Assembly (NCBI RefSeq): GCF_016892765.1
Contig: NZ_JAFEMD010000038.1
Span: 1-53,409 of the forward strand
Length of the DNA stretch: 53,409 nucleotides
Direction: 5' to 3'
Origin: Microvirga arvi
Lineage (GTDB): Bacteria; Pseudomonadota; Alphaproteobacteria; Rhizobiales; Beijerinckiaceae
How positions within the stretch are numbered: position 1 is the stretch's first letter; the number at the start of each line of letters is the position of its first letter. Below the pieces are notes generated by a model. The model did not search any database. It saw only the letters and a list, made by a program, of their open reading frames with translations, and was not told the DNA's origin. Of the stretch, positions 34,505 through 43,848 are shown one piece after another. The position numbers and the translations under genes were made by a program.

Positions 34505-35062
34505 ATGGTGAAGATTGAGCCGACTGCCCTGCCAGATGTGAAGATCGTCCACACCAGCGTGTTCGCCGATGCACGCGGCTATTTCATGGAGACATACAAC
34601 AAGCAGGCGTTTGTCGCGGCAGGGATTGAGGAGGAATTCGTCCAGGATAATTTCTCTTTGTCCGTCGAGGCGGGCACCGTGCGCGGCCTCCACTTCCAGA
34701 TCGCTCCCTTCGCCCAAGCAAAACTCATTCGCGTGGGGCGTGGGCGCATCCTCGACGTCGCTGTTGACCTGAGACGCTCGTCGCCAACCTTTGGACACCA
34801 CGTGGCCGTCGAGTTAGGCGCCGAAAGTGGATCGCAACTTTTGATTCCTGTCGGTTTCGCTCACGGCTTTTGCACTCTCGAACCGAACACCGAAGTTTCA
34901 TACAAAGTTACGGCCAACTACTCAGCGCCCCATGACAGGGGCTTAGCCTGGAACGATCCTGCGCTCGAGATCGATTGGCCTGTTGAGGCAACCCGTGCGA
35001 TCCTGTCTGAGAAGGACACCAAGCACCCACGCCTCGCTGACTTGCCCGCGTTCTTTCCTTAA
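34505..35062 (+). CDS. rfbC: dTDP-4-dehydrorhamnose 3,5-epimerase
   Basis: This 185-residue cupin enzyme epimerises C3 and C5 of dTDP-4-keto-6-deoxy-glucose. Seen are TSVFADARGYFMETYNKQAF near residue 16, NFSLSVEAGTVRGLHFQ near 50 with the catalytic histidine in RGLHFQ, and LLIPVGFAHGFCTLEPNTEV near 115. The ATG at 34505 is favoured over a TTG at 34496 because AGGGAAGG (34486-34493) is better spaced to it. It follows rfbB by 60 bases. Confidence 0.96.
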   Translation: MVKIEPTALPDVKIVHTSVFADARGYFMETYNKQAFVAAGIEEEFVQDNFSLSVEAGTVRGLHFQIAPFAQAKLIRVGRGRILDVAVDLRRSSPTFGHHVAVELGAESGSQLLIPVGFAHGFCTLEPNTEVSYKVTANYSAPHDRGLAWNDPALEIDWPVEATRAILSEKDTKHPRLADLPAFFP

Positions 35063-35287
35063 GGTGTGTATCGTGCGGATCATCGGCAGAGAAGGTCTGG
35101 AAGCGAAGTTGCGCAGCAACTTTCACATGATCAAATTGGGTTTTTCATCTGCCAAGATGCTGTCGACATCGTACTTCATTGCACGAACGCGTCTTAAGCC
35201 GAATGGAATGGCCCACTCAATTGGCACGCTTCCCTGGAACCATGCGTGGAACATCGCCTGTGAGGCGCGCACAAAGGAGACTCAGCA

Positions 35288-36157
35288 ATGAAGGGGATTA
35301 TTCTGGCCGGTGGATCCGGCACCAGGCTGCATCCGATGACATATGTTACGTCGAAGCAGCTTCTGCCGGTCTATGACAAGCCGATGATCTACTATCCGCT
35401 CTCTACGCTAATGTTGGCAGGGGTGCGTGATATTCTCATCATCTCCACGCCCGATGACCTGCCAAAGTTCAAGCAACTGCTGGGAAGCGGTGAACGCTGG
35501 GGGATCCGCCTTTCGTACGCAGAGCAGCCGAGGCCGGAGGGTCTAGCACAAGCCTATCTCATTGGAGCCGAGTTTGTGGCCGGGGGACCTTCGGTCCTGA
35601 TCCTGGGCGACAATGTCTATTATGGTCATGGTCTGCCCGAACTTATGAAAGCGGCCCGGCAGCAAAGCTTGGGTGCAACAGTCTTTGCCTATCACGTGAC
35701 GGATCCGGAGCGATACGGAGTGGTCGAGTTTGACGGTGCGGATCGGGCCATTTCCATCGAAGAAAAACCCGCACAGCCAAGGTCCAGTTGGGCCGTCACG
35801 GGGCTCTATTTCTACGATGAGCAGGTGGTCGAGATCGCCGCAGGGCTTAAGCCCTCCACTCGGGGAGAATTGGAGATCACAGACGTCAACCGCGCCTACC
35901 TTGAACGGGGGCAGCTTCATGTCCAACGCATGGGCCGAGGCTATGCCTGGCTTGATACGGGGACGCCCGACAGTCTTGTGGAGGCAGCCGAATTCGTTCG
36001 CGCGCTTGAGAAGCGGCAGGGCTTCCGCATCGCCTGTCCCGAAGAAATTGCCTACAACCTCGGGTGGATCGACCGCGAGCAACTGGTTCAGCTAGGGCAG
36101 GACCTGTCAAAGGGCGGTTATGGACAATACCTGTTGCGGATCGCCGCAGGAATGTGA
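35288..36157 (+). CDS. rfbA: Glucose-1-phosphate thymidylyltransferase
   Basis: This 289-residue nucleotidyltransferase makes dTDP-glucose from dTTP and glucose 1-phosphate, the first step of the dTDP-6-deoxysugar path. The N terminus holds [10 protein letters not shown] then [33 protein letters not shown] near residue 107 has the metal-binding Asp, and [15 protein letters not shown] near 220 is the family C-terminal block. AAAGGAG stands before the ATG. It lies 225 bases after rfbC. rfbD, needed to finish dTDP-rhamnose, is not in this window. Confidence 0.97.
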   Translation: MKGIILAGGSGTRLHPMTYVTSKQLLPVYDKPMIYYPLSTLMLAGVRDILIISTPDDLPKFKQLLGSGERWGIRLSYAEQPRPEGLAQAYLIGAEFVAGGPSVLILGDNVYYGHGLPELMKAARQQSLGATVFAYHVTDPERYGVVEFDGADRAISIEEKPAQPRSSWAVTGLYFYDEQVVEIAAGLKPSTRGELEITDVNRAYLERGQLHVQRMGRGYAWLDTGTPDSLVEAAEFVRALEKRQGFRIACPEEIAYNLGWIDREQLVQLGQDLSKGGYGQYLLRIAAGM

Positions 36158-36384
36158 GGTCCGACTGTGCAAACCTTGTGCCGCCTGAAGCCGCAGCGTC
36201 AGGCCGGGCTGGGCAGGGCACGACCCATCTCACGGCTGCTTCCGCACCCTATGCGTCTCCCTGCCGCAACCAAGCCACATATCTTCCGCTTATGGTGCGG
36301 GATCGCCTGTGTGGTGTGCTGAAGGCTCCCATAGAGGCTCCTCGGGCGGATCCCTCTCTGAAAGGATAGGGTCTGGCGGGATGG

Positions 36385-36413
36385 TTGACACTGTTTCGAA
36401 ATTGATTTTTTAA
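36385..36413 (+). promoter_or_regulatory. Candidate promoter for the 36.4-40.7 kb cassette
   Basis: TTGACA at 36385-36390 is followed after 17 bases by the AT-rich hexamer TTTTAA. It lies 51 bases before the small membrane-protein gene, in an AT-rich patch that ends the otherwise featureless 306-base gap after rfbA. Confidence 0.45.
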
Positions 36414-36463
36414 GTCGATAGAATGCCGACTAATAATGCGATTCTCCGCGGGGATTTGATTCT

Positions 36464-36682
36464 ATGAAGCTCGGGAACCAATTGGGGCTCCTTGCCCTCT
36501 GCTTGGCTATGCTTACTCAGCCAGCCTACGCCTATCTCGATCCTGGCACGGCCAGCCTGCTGCTCCAGGGCATCATCGGCGGCATTGCTGCTGCGATTAC
36601 GGTCGTGTCCCTTTATTACAATCGAGTTAAGGCGGCGTTTTTTCGTCTGTTCGGGAAGCGTGAAGAGAGTGCTTCCAAGTAA
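36464..36682 (+). CDS. Small membrane protein (72 aa) with YLDPGTASLLLQ motif
   Basis: This tiny exported or membrane protein has an N-terminal hydrophobic segment ending at PAYA, a likely signal cleavage site. The motif AYLDPGTASLLLQGIIGGIA then leads directly into a second hydrophobic helix, and the tail is basic (RVKAAFFRLFGKREE). Short proteins with YLDPGT-S near a transmembrane helix occur in polysaccharide loci of many bacteria, but their role is unknown to me. The stop overlaps the next start by one base (TAATG), so it is tightly coupled to the kinase-like/methyltransferase gene. Confidence 0.85.
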   Translation: MKLGNQLGLLALCLAMLTQPAYAYLDPGTASLLLQGIIGGIAAAITVVSLYYNRVKAAFFRLFGKREESASK

Positions 36683-38082
36683 TGACCTGCCTCAGCGTTA
36701 ACCCGGGCTCCTTCCGCGATCCGTCTGGTCATGTGTTCGAGGACGGCGATCGTATTTATCGGACTGTCCAGGAGGGTGCGCGGGTCGCCTACGAAGCCGT
36801 GCGCGACCGGGGTGTGCTGGACACGCTCGTGAATGCCGGGACGCTTGCAGGCGCGAAGGAGCTTTCTCGGTCCGAGTGGCCGGGAGACTTCCCCGGGGCA
36901 GCCTATGTAATCGAGCACCCTCGGATCCCTTATATTTCGTATCCGTACGAGTGGTCCTTCTCCCAACTCCAGACGGCGGCCCTGCATCACCTCGACATGC
37001 AGATTGCGCTTTTCGCGCAGGATGTGGTGCTGTCCGACGCGAGTGCATTCAACGTTCAGTTCGTCGGACCCCAACCGGTCTTCATCGATCTTCTGTCGCT
37101 GCGTCCCTATCGGGAAGGGGAGTTCTGGCAAGGACATCGCCAATTCTGTGAGCAGTTCCTCAATCCGCTGCTGTTGCGCGCCCTGACTGGGGTTTCGCAT
37201 AATGCCTGGTTTCGCGGGCGCCTGGAGGGCATCGCAACCGCCGACCTCGCCCGGGTGCTGCCCCTGCGCAAGCGCCTGTCCTGGAACGTTTACACGCAGG
37301 TTCTGCTTCAGGCGCAGCTCGAGCGCACGGCCCTGAATGCTCCAGACTCGGCCATTGATAAGGCTAAGGGAAGCCGGCGTCTGTCCCGTACTGCGTATGC
37401 GGGGCTTCTGCATCAGCTCAGAAGTTGGATTGCCCGTCTGCAGCCAGCCGACACCGGCAAGACGGTCTGGGGCGAGTATGATCACACGCACACCTATTCG
37501 GATGAAGAGGTAGTTGCAAAGAAGCAGGCTATTCGCGATTTCGCCGCAGCGGTTAGGCCGCGTCGGCTCATCGATCTCGGATGCAATACGGGTGACTACT
37601 CGGTTGCGGCACTCGAAGGGGGCGCAGAGTACGTCATCGGCTTTGATTTCGACCAGAAGGCGGTCGACCTCGCTTTCTCGCGGGCAGCAAAGAAGGACTT
37701 GCCGTATCTGCCGCTTTGGCTCGATGCAGCCAATCCGAGCCCGGACCAGGGCTGGCGTCAGGCTGAGCGGCAGGGATTCGGACGTCGCACGAAAGTCGAT
37801 GCGATGATCGCTCTGGCGTTCGAACATCATCTCGCCATCGGGCGGAATGTGCCCCTCCCGCAGGTCGTCGACTGGCTTGTCTCGACTGCGCCGACAGGCA
37901 TTATCGAGTTCGTGCCCAAGAACGACAGCACCGTCCAGAAGATGCTTGCGCTGCGTGAAGACATCTTCCCCGATTATACGGAGGAAGCCTTTGCACAGGC
38001 CCTCCAGGATCGTGCACGAATTGTCAGCAAGCGGGTCGTCTCGAGCAGCGGGCGGACTCTGTTCTGGTACGACCGGGGGTAG
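36682..38082 (+). CDS. SAM-dependent methyltransferase with kinase-like N-terminal domain
   Basis: This is a 466-residue cytoplasmic protein. The C-terminal half is a class I methyltransferase: the SAM site RLIDLGCNTGDYSVAALEGG is near residue 297 and the acidic end of strand 2 is GFDFDQ near 318. The N-terminal half resembles a protein-kinase/choline-kinase fold. VVLSDASAFNVQF (Asp119, Asn124) and VFIDLLSL (Asp136) match the catalytic loop and the metal-binding aspartate. That reading is mine, from motif spacing. It lies in a tight unit with the small membrane protein before it and a sulfatase-fold membrane protein after it. Its target, probably a glycan end, is unknown. Confidence 0.85.
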   Translation: MTCLSVNPGSFRDPSGHVFEDGDRIYRTVQEGARVAYEAVRDRGVLDTLVNAGTLAGAKELSRSEWPGDFPGAAYVIEHPRIPYISYPYEWSFSQLQTAALHHLDMQIALFAQDVVLSDASAFNVQFVGPQPVFIDLLSLRPYREGEFWQGHRQFCEQFLNPLLLRALTGVSHNAWFRGRLEGIATADLARVLPLRKRLSWNVYTQVLLQAQLERTALNAPDSAIDKAKGSRRLSRTAYAGLLHQLRSWIARLQPADTGKTVWGEYDHTHTYSDEEVVAKKQAIRDFAAAVRPRRLIDLGCNTGDYSVAALEGGAEYVIGFDFDQKAVDLAFSRAAKKDLPYLPLWLDAANPSPDQGWRQAERQGFGRRTKVDAMIALAFEHHLAIGRNVPLPQVVDWLVSTAPTGIIEFVPKNDSTVQKMLALREDIFPDYTEEAFAQALQDRARIVSKRVVSSSGRTLFWYDRG

Positions 38083-38103
38083 GCCAAGCCGCTAGTGCTT
38101 GGC
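38083..38103 (+). promoter_or_regulatory. Intercistronic hairpin before the sulfatase-like gene
   Basis: GCCAAGC (38083-38089) pairs with GCTTGGC (38097-38103) around a 7-base loop, beginning right after the methyltransferase stop. No T-run follows. It may affect mRNA stability or access to the start codon. Confidence 0.45.
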
Positions 38104-38108
38104 TTCGG

Positions 38109-40670
38109 GTGGTTTCGAGATTTGTGAGGCCTAGCGTGTTGAAACGCCCCTTCATCATCGATGCTCTGCATCTGTTTGCCTTGTGCAGCTTTGCTGTGGC
38201 GCAGCCGCTCTATGACCTTCTTGCGCCAAATGTCGAGTTCTTCGTGGCGCATCGGGCTGGTCTGGTCGAGATCCTGATTCTTGCTGCTGGCGTCTCGTTC
38301 GGCCTGCCGCTGATTCTGATTGGCATCGAGGCAATCGTCGGTCTGGCGAGTTCTCGTGCGCGGCAAGTTTTGCACATTGGATTTGTGGCTGTGTTGATCG
38401 CGGCTGGCGCGCTGATCGCGATTAATCGTCTGACCGGTCTCCAGCCTCAAGTTGCGATTGGACTGGGCCTGGCAACAGGCGTCCTCTTAACGGTCCTGTA
38501 CACGCGGTCGGCGGTGCTGCAGAGATTCTGCACGATTGCTAGCGCATTCGCCATCTTCCTTCCGATCTACCTAGTTGGCTTCACGCCACTGTCGAGCATT
38601 TACCGATCCGCGCCTGTTGCCGCAAAATCCGCTGAGATCGGTACGTCGACCCCTGTCGTGGTCGTGGTCTTTGATGAATTCAATCTCACGGGGCTCCTGA
38701 ACGAGCGACAAGAGATCGACGCCATTCGATTCCCGAACTTTGCTGCTTTAGCCGGCGATGCCTGGTGGTTCCGGCGAGCGACGGCAATCAATCCAGCCAC
38801 CATCAAAGCCGTGCCTGCCATCCTCACGGGCCTTACCCCAGGCCCGGAGGTCGTCCCACCATCGATTGCCGGATTCCCCAACAATCTATTCACCTGGCTG
38901 GGCTCAAGCTATCGCTTCAACGTCACCGAGACGGTCACGGAGCTATGCCCGCGAACTCTGTGTCGCACATCTGACGAACCGGAGAACCGCGTCGATCTCA
39001 AGCTTATGGCTTCTGATCTCTCGATCATTTATCTTCATACGCTGTTGCCGGCGAATTACGCATCCATGTTCCTTCCGCCGATCGATAATGGTTGGAACGG
39101 CTTCGCCGTCAACAAAAGTGCGCAGAGTGATCATGATGCCGATGAGGGCGAGGACGGTAAGGCACATCTGCGCCGAAACAAAAATCGTGCGGAGATCTTC
39201 TCGTCCTTTCTTTCGCGTGTGGAAGCAGGAGACAAAACGTTAGACTTTCTCCACTTTCTTCTGCCGCATTCTCCGTATGTGTATCTCCCAAGCGGTCAAG
39301 CCTATCCGGGAGGGGCTGATGAAGGCGTTCTGCCCAATGCCGTATGGTCTGACAACGAATATCTGGTCCGACTCCAGTATCAGCGTTTTCTCTTGCAAGC
39401 AGGTTACGCCGATAAACTGATCGGAGATCTGATCAGTAAACTGAAGCAGCTTGGTAAGTATGAGAAGTCGCTCATTGTGGTGACGGCCGATCATGGGAAA
39501 GCATTCAAGACTGGCGTGCTCAAGCGGACCCTCAGCGAGGGCAATGCGCCCGAGATCCTGCAAATTCCTCTGTTCGTAAAGCTTCCGAATCAATCGGAGG
39601 GAAAGATCAGCGATCGGCCCGTTTCGAATCTCGATATCCTCCCGACGATTGGAGATGTTTTGGCAGCGCCGATCCCATGGGACGTCCACGGAATCTCAAT
39701 GACTGGCGAGAATTTCCCTGACCGTGATGTCTTGAAGCTGCAGACGCGAAAGGGGCCGGAGGGGCAGTTCACCTTTGATCGAGCGGCAGTAACGTCCTTT
39801 CCTCGCCTATCATGGAAGGTCGACAATTTTGGTACGGAGACACCCCTGACGGCGCTCCGGCTTCGGGGGGAGCACTACGATCTCGTCGGCAAGAGCGTTT
39901 TAGCACTGCCCATCGACAATCATCTCGAAAGGGTCGTGGTCTCGTTGGACGTGTTGGGTGAACTTGGCAATGTGGATCCGGAGGCCAAGTCCTTACCGGT
40001 TTATTGGCACGGCGAGGTAAAGGGTCTGAGCGAAAGCGAGAAGGGAATGGCATTGGCCCTCGCCCTCAATGGAGCGATCGAGGCTGTCGTTCCTATGTAC
40101 ACGTGGAACAACAAGCCTTCGCAGTTTTCTGCCGTTATACCGCAGACGGCTTTGAAAGCTGGGGCCAATGACTTTCGTGCATTCTTGGTACGTCAGAATG
40201 GTACGGATCAGCATTTGACCGAACTCATGGTAATGGCCCCACCGGACGGCTTCGAAATTACTAAGGCCATCGGGGGGGCTGAGACACTGCTATCCTCTAC
40301 GGGACGGCGAGTATCGATCACTCCCGGGAAGGTGGAGGGATGGGTTGACCAACTCACAATGGCGGAAGTTGATCTAAACGTCGTTGGCTGGGCTGCCGAT
40401 GCGGAACGTAAAGTGCCCGTTGCAGAGATCGTTCTGTTCGCGGGTGGTAAATTTGTGTATGCGGGCCAGCCGAATGCGGAGCGCCCGGATGTGGGTAAGG
40501 CGCTTAACGCACCGGAGCTTACGCGGAGCGGTTACAATTTCCGCATCCCTTCGAGAATATCGGGGACAGCACTGTCCTCCGTTCGTGTCTTTGGTATTAC
40601 CGAGAGCGGCATAGCCAGCGAGTTGTCACTTTCGCCGAAGGTGAGCCGGGGACAAGCAGCCACACGTTAA
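38109..40670 (+). CDS. Membrane sulfatase-fold protein with C-terminal beta domain
   Basis: This is a protein of about 853 residues. Five hydrophobic helices fill residues 14-160. A periplasmic alkaline-phosphatase/sulfatase domain follows: PVVVVVFDEFNLTGLL near 181, the nucleophile region NPATIKAVPAILTG near 226 (Thr), DFLHFLLPHSPYVYLPSG near 380, VVTADHGKAF near 457 and LDILPTIGDVL near 510. Residues about 580-850 are an added beta-rich part I do not recognise. It differs from the LtaS-like protein at 30352-32337 (different nucleophile wording, DEF instead of SEAF), so it is a separate family. Starts GTG 38109, GTG 38124, GTG 38136 and TTG 38139 are all possible. Confidence 0.85.
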   Translation: MVSRFVRPSVLKRPFIIDALHLFALCSFAVAQPLYDLLAPNVEFFVAHRAGLVEILILAAGVSFGLPLILIGIEAIVGLASSRARQVLHIGFVAVLIAAGALIAINRLTGLQPQVAIGLGLATGVLLTVLYTRSAVLQRFCTIASAFAIFLPIYLVGFTPLSSIYRSAPVAAKSAEIGTSTPVVVVVFDEFNLTGLLNERQEIDAIRFPNFAALAGDAWWFRRATAINPATIKAVPAILTGLTPGPEVVPPSIAGFPNNLFTWLGSSYRFNVTETVTELCPRTLCRTSDEPENRVDLKLMASDLSIIYLHTLLPANYASMFLPPIDNGWNGFAVNKSAQSDHDADEGEDGKAHLRRNKNRAEIFSSFLSRVEAGDKTLDFLHFLLPHSPYVYLPSGQAYPGGADEGVLPNAVWSDNEYLVRLQYQRFLLQAGYADKLIGDLISKLKQLGKYEKSLIVVTADHGKAFKTGVLKRTLSEGNAPEILQIPLFVKLPNQSEGKISDRPVSNLDILPTIGDVLAAPIPWDVHGISMTGENFPDRDVLKLQTRKGPEGQFTFDRAAVTSFPRLSWKVDNFGTETPLTALRLRGEHYDLVGKSVLALPIDNHLERVVVSLDVLGELGNVDPEAKSLPVYWHGEVKGLSESEKGMALALALNGAIEAVVPMYTWNNKPSQFSAVIPQTALKAGANDFRAFLVRQNGTDQHLTELMVMAPPDGFEITKAIGGAETLLSSTGRRVSITPGKVEGWVDQLTMAEVDLNVVGWAADAERKVPVAEIVLFAGGKFVYAGQPNAERPDVGKALNAPELTRSGYNFRIPSRISGTALSSVRVFGITESGIASELSLSPKVSRGQAATR

Positions 40671-40676
40671 TGGGCA

Positions 40677-42947
40677 ATGTCCCCCAGAATCCGGTCCGAC
40701 TGCGAAACAGAACCCCCGGTGCTCTTGGGCTTTAGTTTGAAAAGTTATATTCGAAGGAGTTCCATCTCGAGAGGCCGTGACGGAAGCATGCTTGAGTCGA
40801 AGCTGAAATTGCGAGGGCTCCGCATCGGTGATGCTGTTCAAGGATTGGGCGGTGACGATCCGAATCGGACTGGAGCACAGCTAAGACCTGAGCCTCTTTG
40901 CCTGGCTTTTTCTCCAACCCAGCCTCTGGGGCCCGGTAATCTCTTTATGAGTATCAAGTTTCCGCCTGAGGGCATTCTGAATGTTCTCTGCCGCTTCCGC
41001 TTGGCCGATACGACTGATTACTATGTCGATCTTCCGCGGGTCGAGCGTAACCATTATGCGGGAGTGGTTTCGCTTCCTGCCCCACTGACATCCGTCACAC
41101 TGGAGGTCAGTGGCTCTAGTGAGCCGCTTGGCTTGACCGAAATCGCGCTGCAGCCCTTAAAGGGATTGAAAAAGCTGCGCTTCCGCGCCGGACGCATCGT
41201 CGCGAGGGGCCTGCGCGAAGTCCGGAACCGTATTGGCCGCAAACGCCGAGAGGAGGGGCGCCGGGCAGGGGGGCAACTGCGAGATTACCAGGTCTGGATG
41301 GATCGCTTCGACGAGCGTCCCGATATTGATCAGGATCTGCATCGCCGCAGAGCCCACCGGCTCCTGGAAGGACCAACGATTTCCTTGATCTCTTACGTCG
41401 GCTCGAACTTGGATTGCAGCAAGCAGACAATTGCGTCGTTGAAGGCACAGTTCTACGAGCGTTGGGAGTTCCTTGTTTTGACGGATTCCTCTGCGTCCCA
41501 AGCCGAGCAGGCAAGGCTGCTGGAGAAGGAGACCGACAGCCGTATTGCTGTGAGGCAGATCGAGGGAGACTATGCGAGCGCATGCAACCTGGCGCTTGCA
41601 CGTGCTCAAGGAACGTTTGTCGGCATCGTCCCTGCAGGAGCGCAACTGCCAGCCCATGCCCTCACGGAGATCGCCGCGATCATCGAGGCTCATCCTAACC
41701 TGCAGTTACTCTACACGGATGAGGACCGCTTGGACGTCAACCAACGGCGTCATGCTCCCCTCTTTAAGCCGGGCTGGTCACCGGATTTCCTGCGTTCGCA
41801 GAACTACCTTGGCGATCTGACGCTCTATCGGACGGAAACACTCAGGCGGTTAGGCGGATGGAGGCCGCTCGAAAGTATGGAGGATTACAACATCCGGCTT
41901 CGCTTCGCAGAGGATATTGCGTTATCCAAAGGAGAGGTAGTGCACCTCCCGAAGGTCTTAGTCCATGTTCCAGGGACATCACAAACCAAGGGAGGGGACA
42001 CGACGGCTCGTTCCCCTGTCTGGTTTCTCCACGAACATGGCGAGCGAGAGGGGCCTGCGAAGCTCTCGGACAGGTCCGCTAATCGGCCGTTGAACCCGCC
42101 TCTGGTGCCGGAGCCGCAGCCGCTAGTCTCGATCATTATTCCGACGCGCGACCAAGCGGCGCTCCTGCACGCTTGTGTTCGCTCGATCCTCGATCGAACC
42201 GATTACGCGTCATACGAGATCCTTATCGTCGATAACGGTTCGCAAGAACCCGAAACGCTCCGGCTCTTTGCGGAGATTTCCCGGAACGAGAGGGTGCGGA
42301 TTCTTGAATACCCACATCCGTTTAACTATTCAGCCATCAACAACTACGCTGTGCATCATGCGCAAGGCGGCTTTCTGGCTCTTCTCAACAACGATGTTGA
42401 AGTCATCGCGGGCGGATGGCTCTCCGACATGGCCGCTCATGCAAGTCGCCCCGAGATCGGATGCGTGGGAGCAAAACTCCTCTATCCAGATGGCACGGTT
42501 CAGCACGGCGGCATCCTTTTGGGGGTAGCTGGTCTTGCTGGCCATGCGCATCGGAACGCGTCCAGTTCGGACTCAGGCTACCTAGGACGTTTGCAGTCTG
42601 TTCTGAATGTCTCGGCCGTTACGGCGGCATGTCTCGTCGTCAGGCGGGGCATTTTCGAGGAAGTTGGCGGGCTCGACGAGATCGGTTTGGCGACGGCCTT
42701 CAACGACGTGGATTTTTGCCTCAAAGTTCGTGAAGCCGGATACCTAAATTTATGGACCCCGGAGGCAGTCCTTGTTCATCACGAATCCAAGACCCGTGGT
42801 TATGAATGGACAAAGGCCAGGAGAGCTCGATTGGCTCGCGAAGAGGAGGTCATGCGTCGCCGCTGGGGGAGAGCGCTGTTAGAGGATCCCTATTACTCGC
42901 GGCACCTAACCCGGGTTACCGAAGATTTTCGCATTCGACGGGTATAA
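40677..42947 (+). CDS. Tandem GT2 glycosyltransferase
   Basis: This is a cytoplasmic protein of up to 756 residues. An N-terminal beta-rich module (to about 190) and a basic linker (RKRREEGRRAGGQ) precede a first GT2 domain (PTISLISYVGSN near 233, LLYTDEDRLD near 340) and a second GT2 domain (PLVSIIIPTRDQAALL near 483, LNNDVEVIAGG near 570, AFNDVDFCLKVREAGY near 675). Two GT-A domains in one chain suggest a processive or dual-linkage transferase for a repeating glycan. The start is uncertain: ATG 40677 lacks a ribosome site, ATG 40788 has GGAAG before it and removes 37 unconserved residues. Confidence 0.9.
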   Translation: MSPRIRSDCETEPPVLLGFSLKSYIRRSSISRGRDGSMLESKLKLRGLRIGDAVQGLGGDDPNRTGAQLRPEPLCLAFSPTQPLGPGNLFMSIKFPPEGILNVLCRFRLADTTDYYVDLPRVERNHYAGVVSLPAPLTSVTLEVSGSSEPLGLTEIALQPLKGLKKLRFRAGRIVARGLREVRNRIGRKRREEGRRAGGQLRDYQVWMDRFDERPDIDQDLHRRRAHRLLEGPTISLISYVGSNLDCSKQTIASLKAQFYERWEFLVLTDSSASQAEQARLLEKETDSRIAVRQIEGDYASACNLALARAQGTFVGIVPAGAQLPAHALTEIAAIIEAHPNLQLLYTDEDRLDVNQRRHAPLFKPGWSPDFLRSQNYLGDLTLYRTETLRRLGGWRPLESMEDYNIRLRFAEDIALSKGEVVHLPKVLVHVPGTSQTKGGDTTARSPVWFLHEHGEREGPAKLSDRSANRPLNPPLVPEPQPLVSIIIPTRDQAALLHACVRSILDRTDYASYEILIVDNGSQEPETLRLFAEISRNERVRILEYPHPFNYSAINNYAVHHAQGGFLALLNNDVEVIAGGWLSDMAAHASRPEIGCVGAKLLYPDGTVQHGGILLGVAGLAGHAHRNASSSDSGYLGRLQSVLNVSAVTAACLVVRRGIFEEVGGLDEIGLATAFNDVDFCLKVREAGYLNLWTPEAVLVHHESKTRGYEWTKARRARLAREEEVMRRRWGRALLEDPYYSRHLTRVTEDFRIRRV

Positions 42948-43066
42948 CTGGTGCAGGCGGCAATACCGTGTTCCGTTTGGGTACAAGATGAGCTTTCCCC
43001 TTCGCAGATCACCCACTTCAATCGACGCGTTCGCGGACCCATGCGAAATAGACGAGCTTCATGGAT

Positions 43067-43663
43067 CTAACCCTCGTCCATGAGATGGTGGATGCCGTTC
43101 TTGAAGTAGTCCCAACCGGTGTAGATCGTCAGAACGGCCGCGACCCAGAGCAGGACGATGCCGATCAGCGTGTTGTTCGGCAGCACCGTCTCGCCGGCCG
43201 GTCCCGCGATCAGGAAGCCGAGCGCCACGAGCTGAAGGGTGGTCTTCCACTTGGCGACCCGGCTGACCGGAACGCTCACCTTCAGCTCGGCCAGGAACTC
43301 GCGCAGGCCCGAGACCAGGATCTCGCGGCACAGGATCACGATGGCAGCCCAGACGGCCATTCCGTCGATCGTGCGCGTGTAGACCAGCATCAGCAGGCAG
43401 GCGGCCACCAGAAGCTTGTCGGCGATGGGATCGAGCATGCGCCCGAGCACCGATTGCTGCCCGTAGGTGCGCGCCACATAGCCGTCCAGGTAATCGGTGA
43501 TTGCCGCGATTGCGAAGATGATCAGGGCGAACCAGCGCGACCAGTGGTCCTCGGGCCAGAACAGGAGACCGACCACGGCCGGCACCGCTACGAGCCGACC
43601 ATAGGTCAGCAGGTTCGCCAGGTTGAAGGCCTTTGAGCGGCCCAAGGAGGGAGCGATCTTCAT
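43067..43663 (-). CDS. pgsA: CDP-diacylglycerol--glycerol-3-phosphate 3-phosphatidyltransferase
   Basis: This 198-residue integral membrane enzyme joins CDP-diacylglycerol with glycerol 3-phosphate to make phosphatidylglycerol phosphate. The CDP-alcohol phosphatidyltransferase motif DYLDGYVARTYGQQSVLGRM followed by LDPIADK (D-G-x2-A-R-x8-G-x3-D-x3-D) is complete. NLANLLTYGRL near residue 15 and REILVSGLREFLAEL near 110 are also typical. The ATG at 43663 (MKIAPSLGRSKAFN) fits the family start. It is a housekeeping gene alone on the minus strand among glycosyltransferase genes. Its product is the lipid donor used by the phosphoglycerol-transferase-like enzyme at 30-32 kb. Confidence 0.96.
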   Translation of the reverse strand: MKIAPSLGRSKAFNLANLLTYGRLVAVPAVVGLLFWPEDHWSRWFALIIFAIAAITDYLDGYVARTYGQQSVLGRMLDPIADKLLVAACLLMLVYTRTIDGMAVWAAIVILCREILVSGLREFLAELKVSVPVSRVAKWKTTLQLVALGFLIAGPAGETVLPNNTLIGIVLLWVAAVLTIYTGWDYFKNGIHHLMDEG

Positions 43664-43848
43664 GTCACCCGCAGGAAGCATGACGTGGCGCTTCAGTCAA
43701 CCAGAGCGCATGAATGCGCAGAGCAAGAGATTACCTTGATTCTGATCATCAAAACGCCTAAAGCGCGATGCTGATAACACATTTTAACTCAACCCTTCGA
43801 GGGCGTGACGTAACGTCAGACAGGGGATCCGGGGTTTGACCGTTGCGA

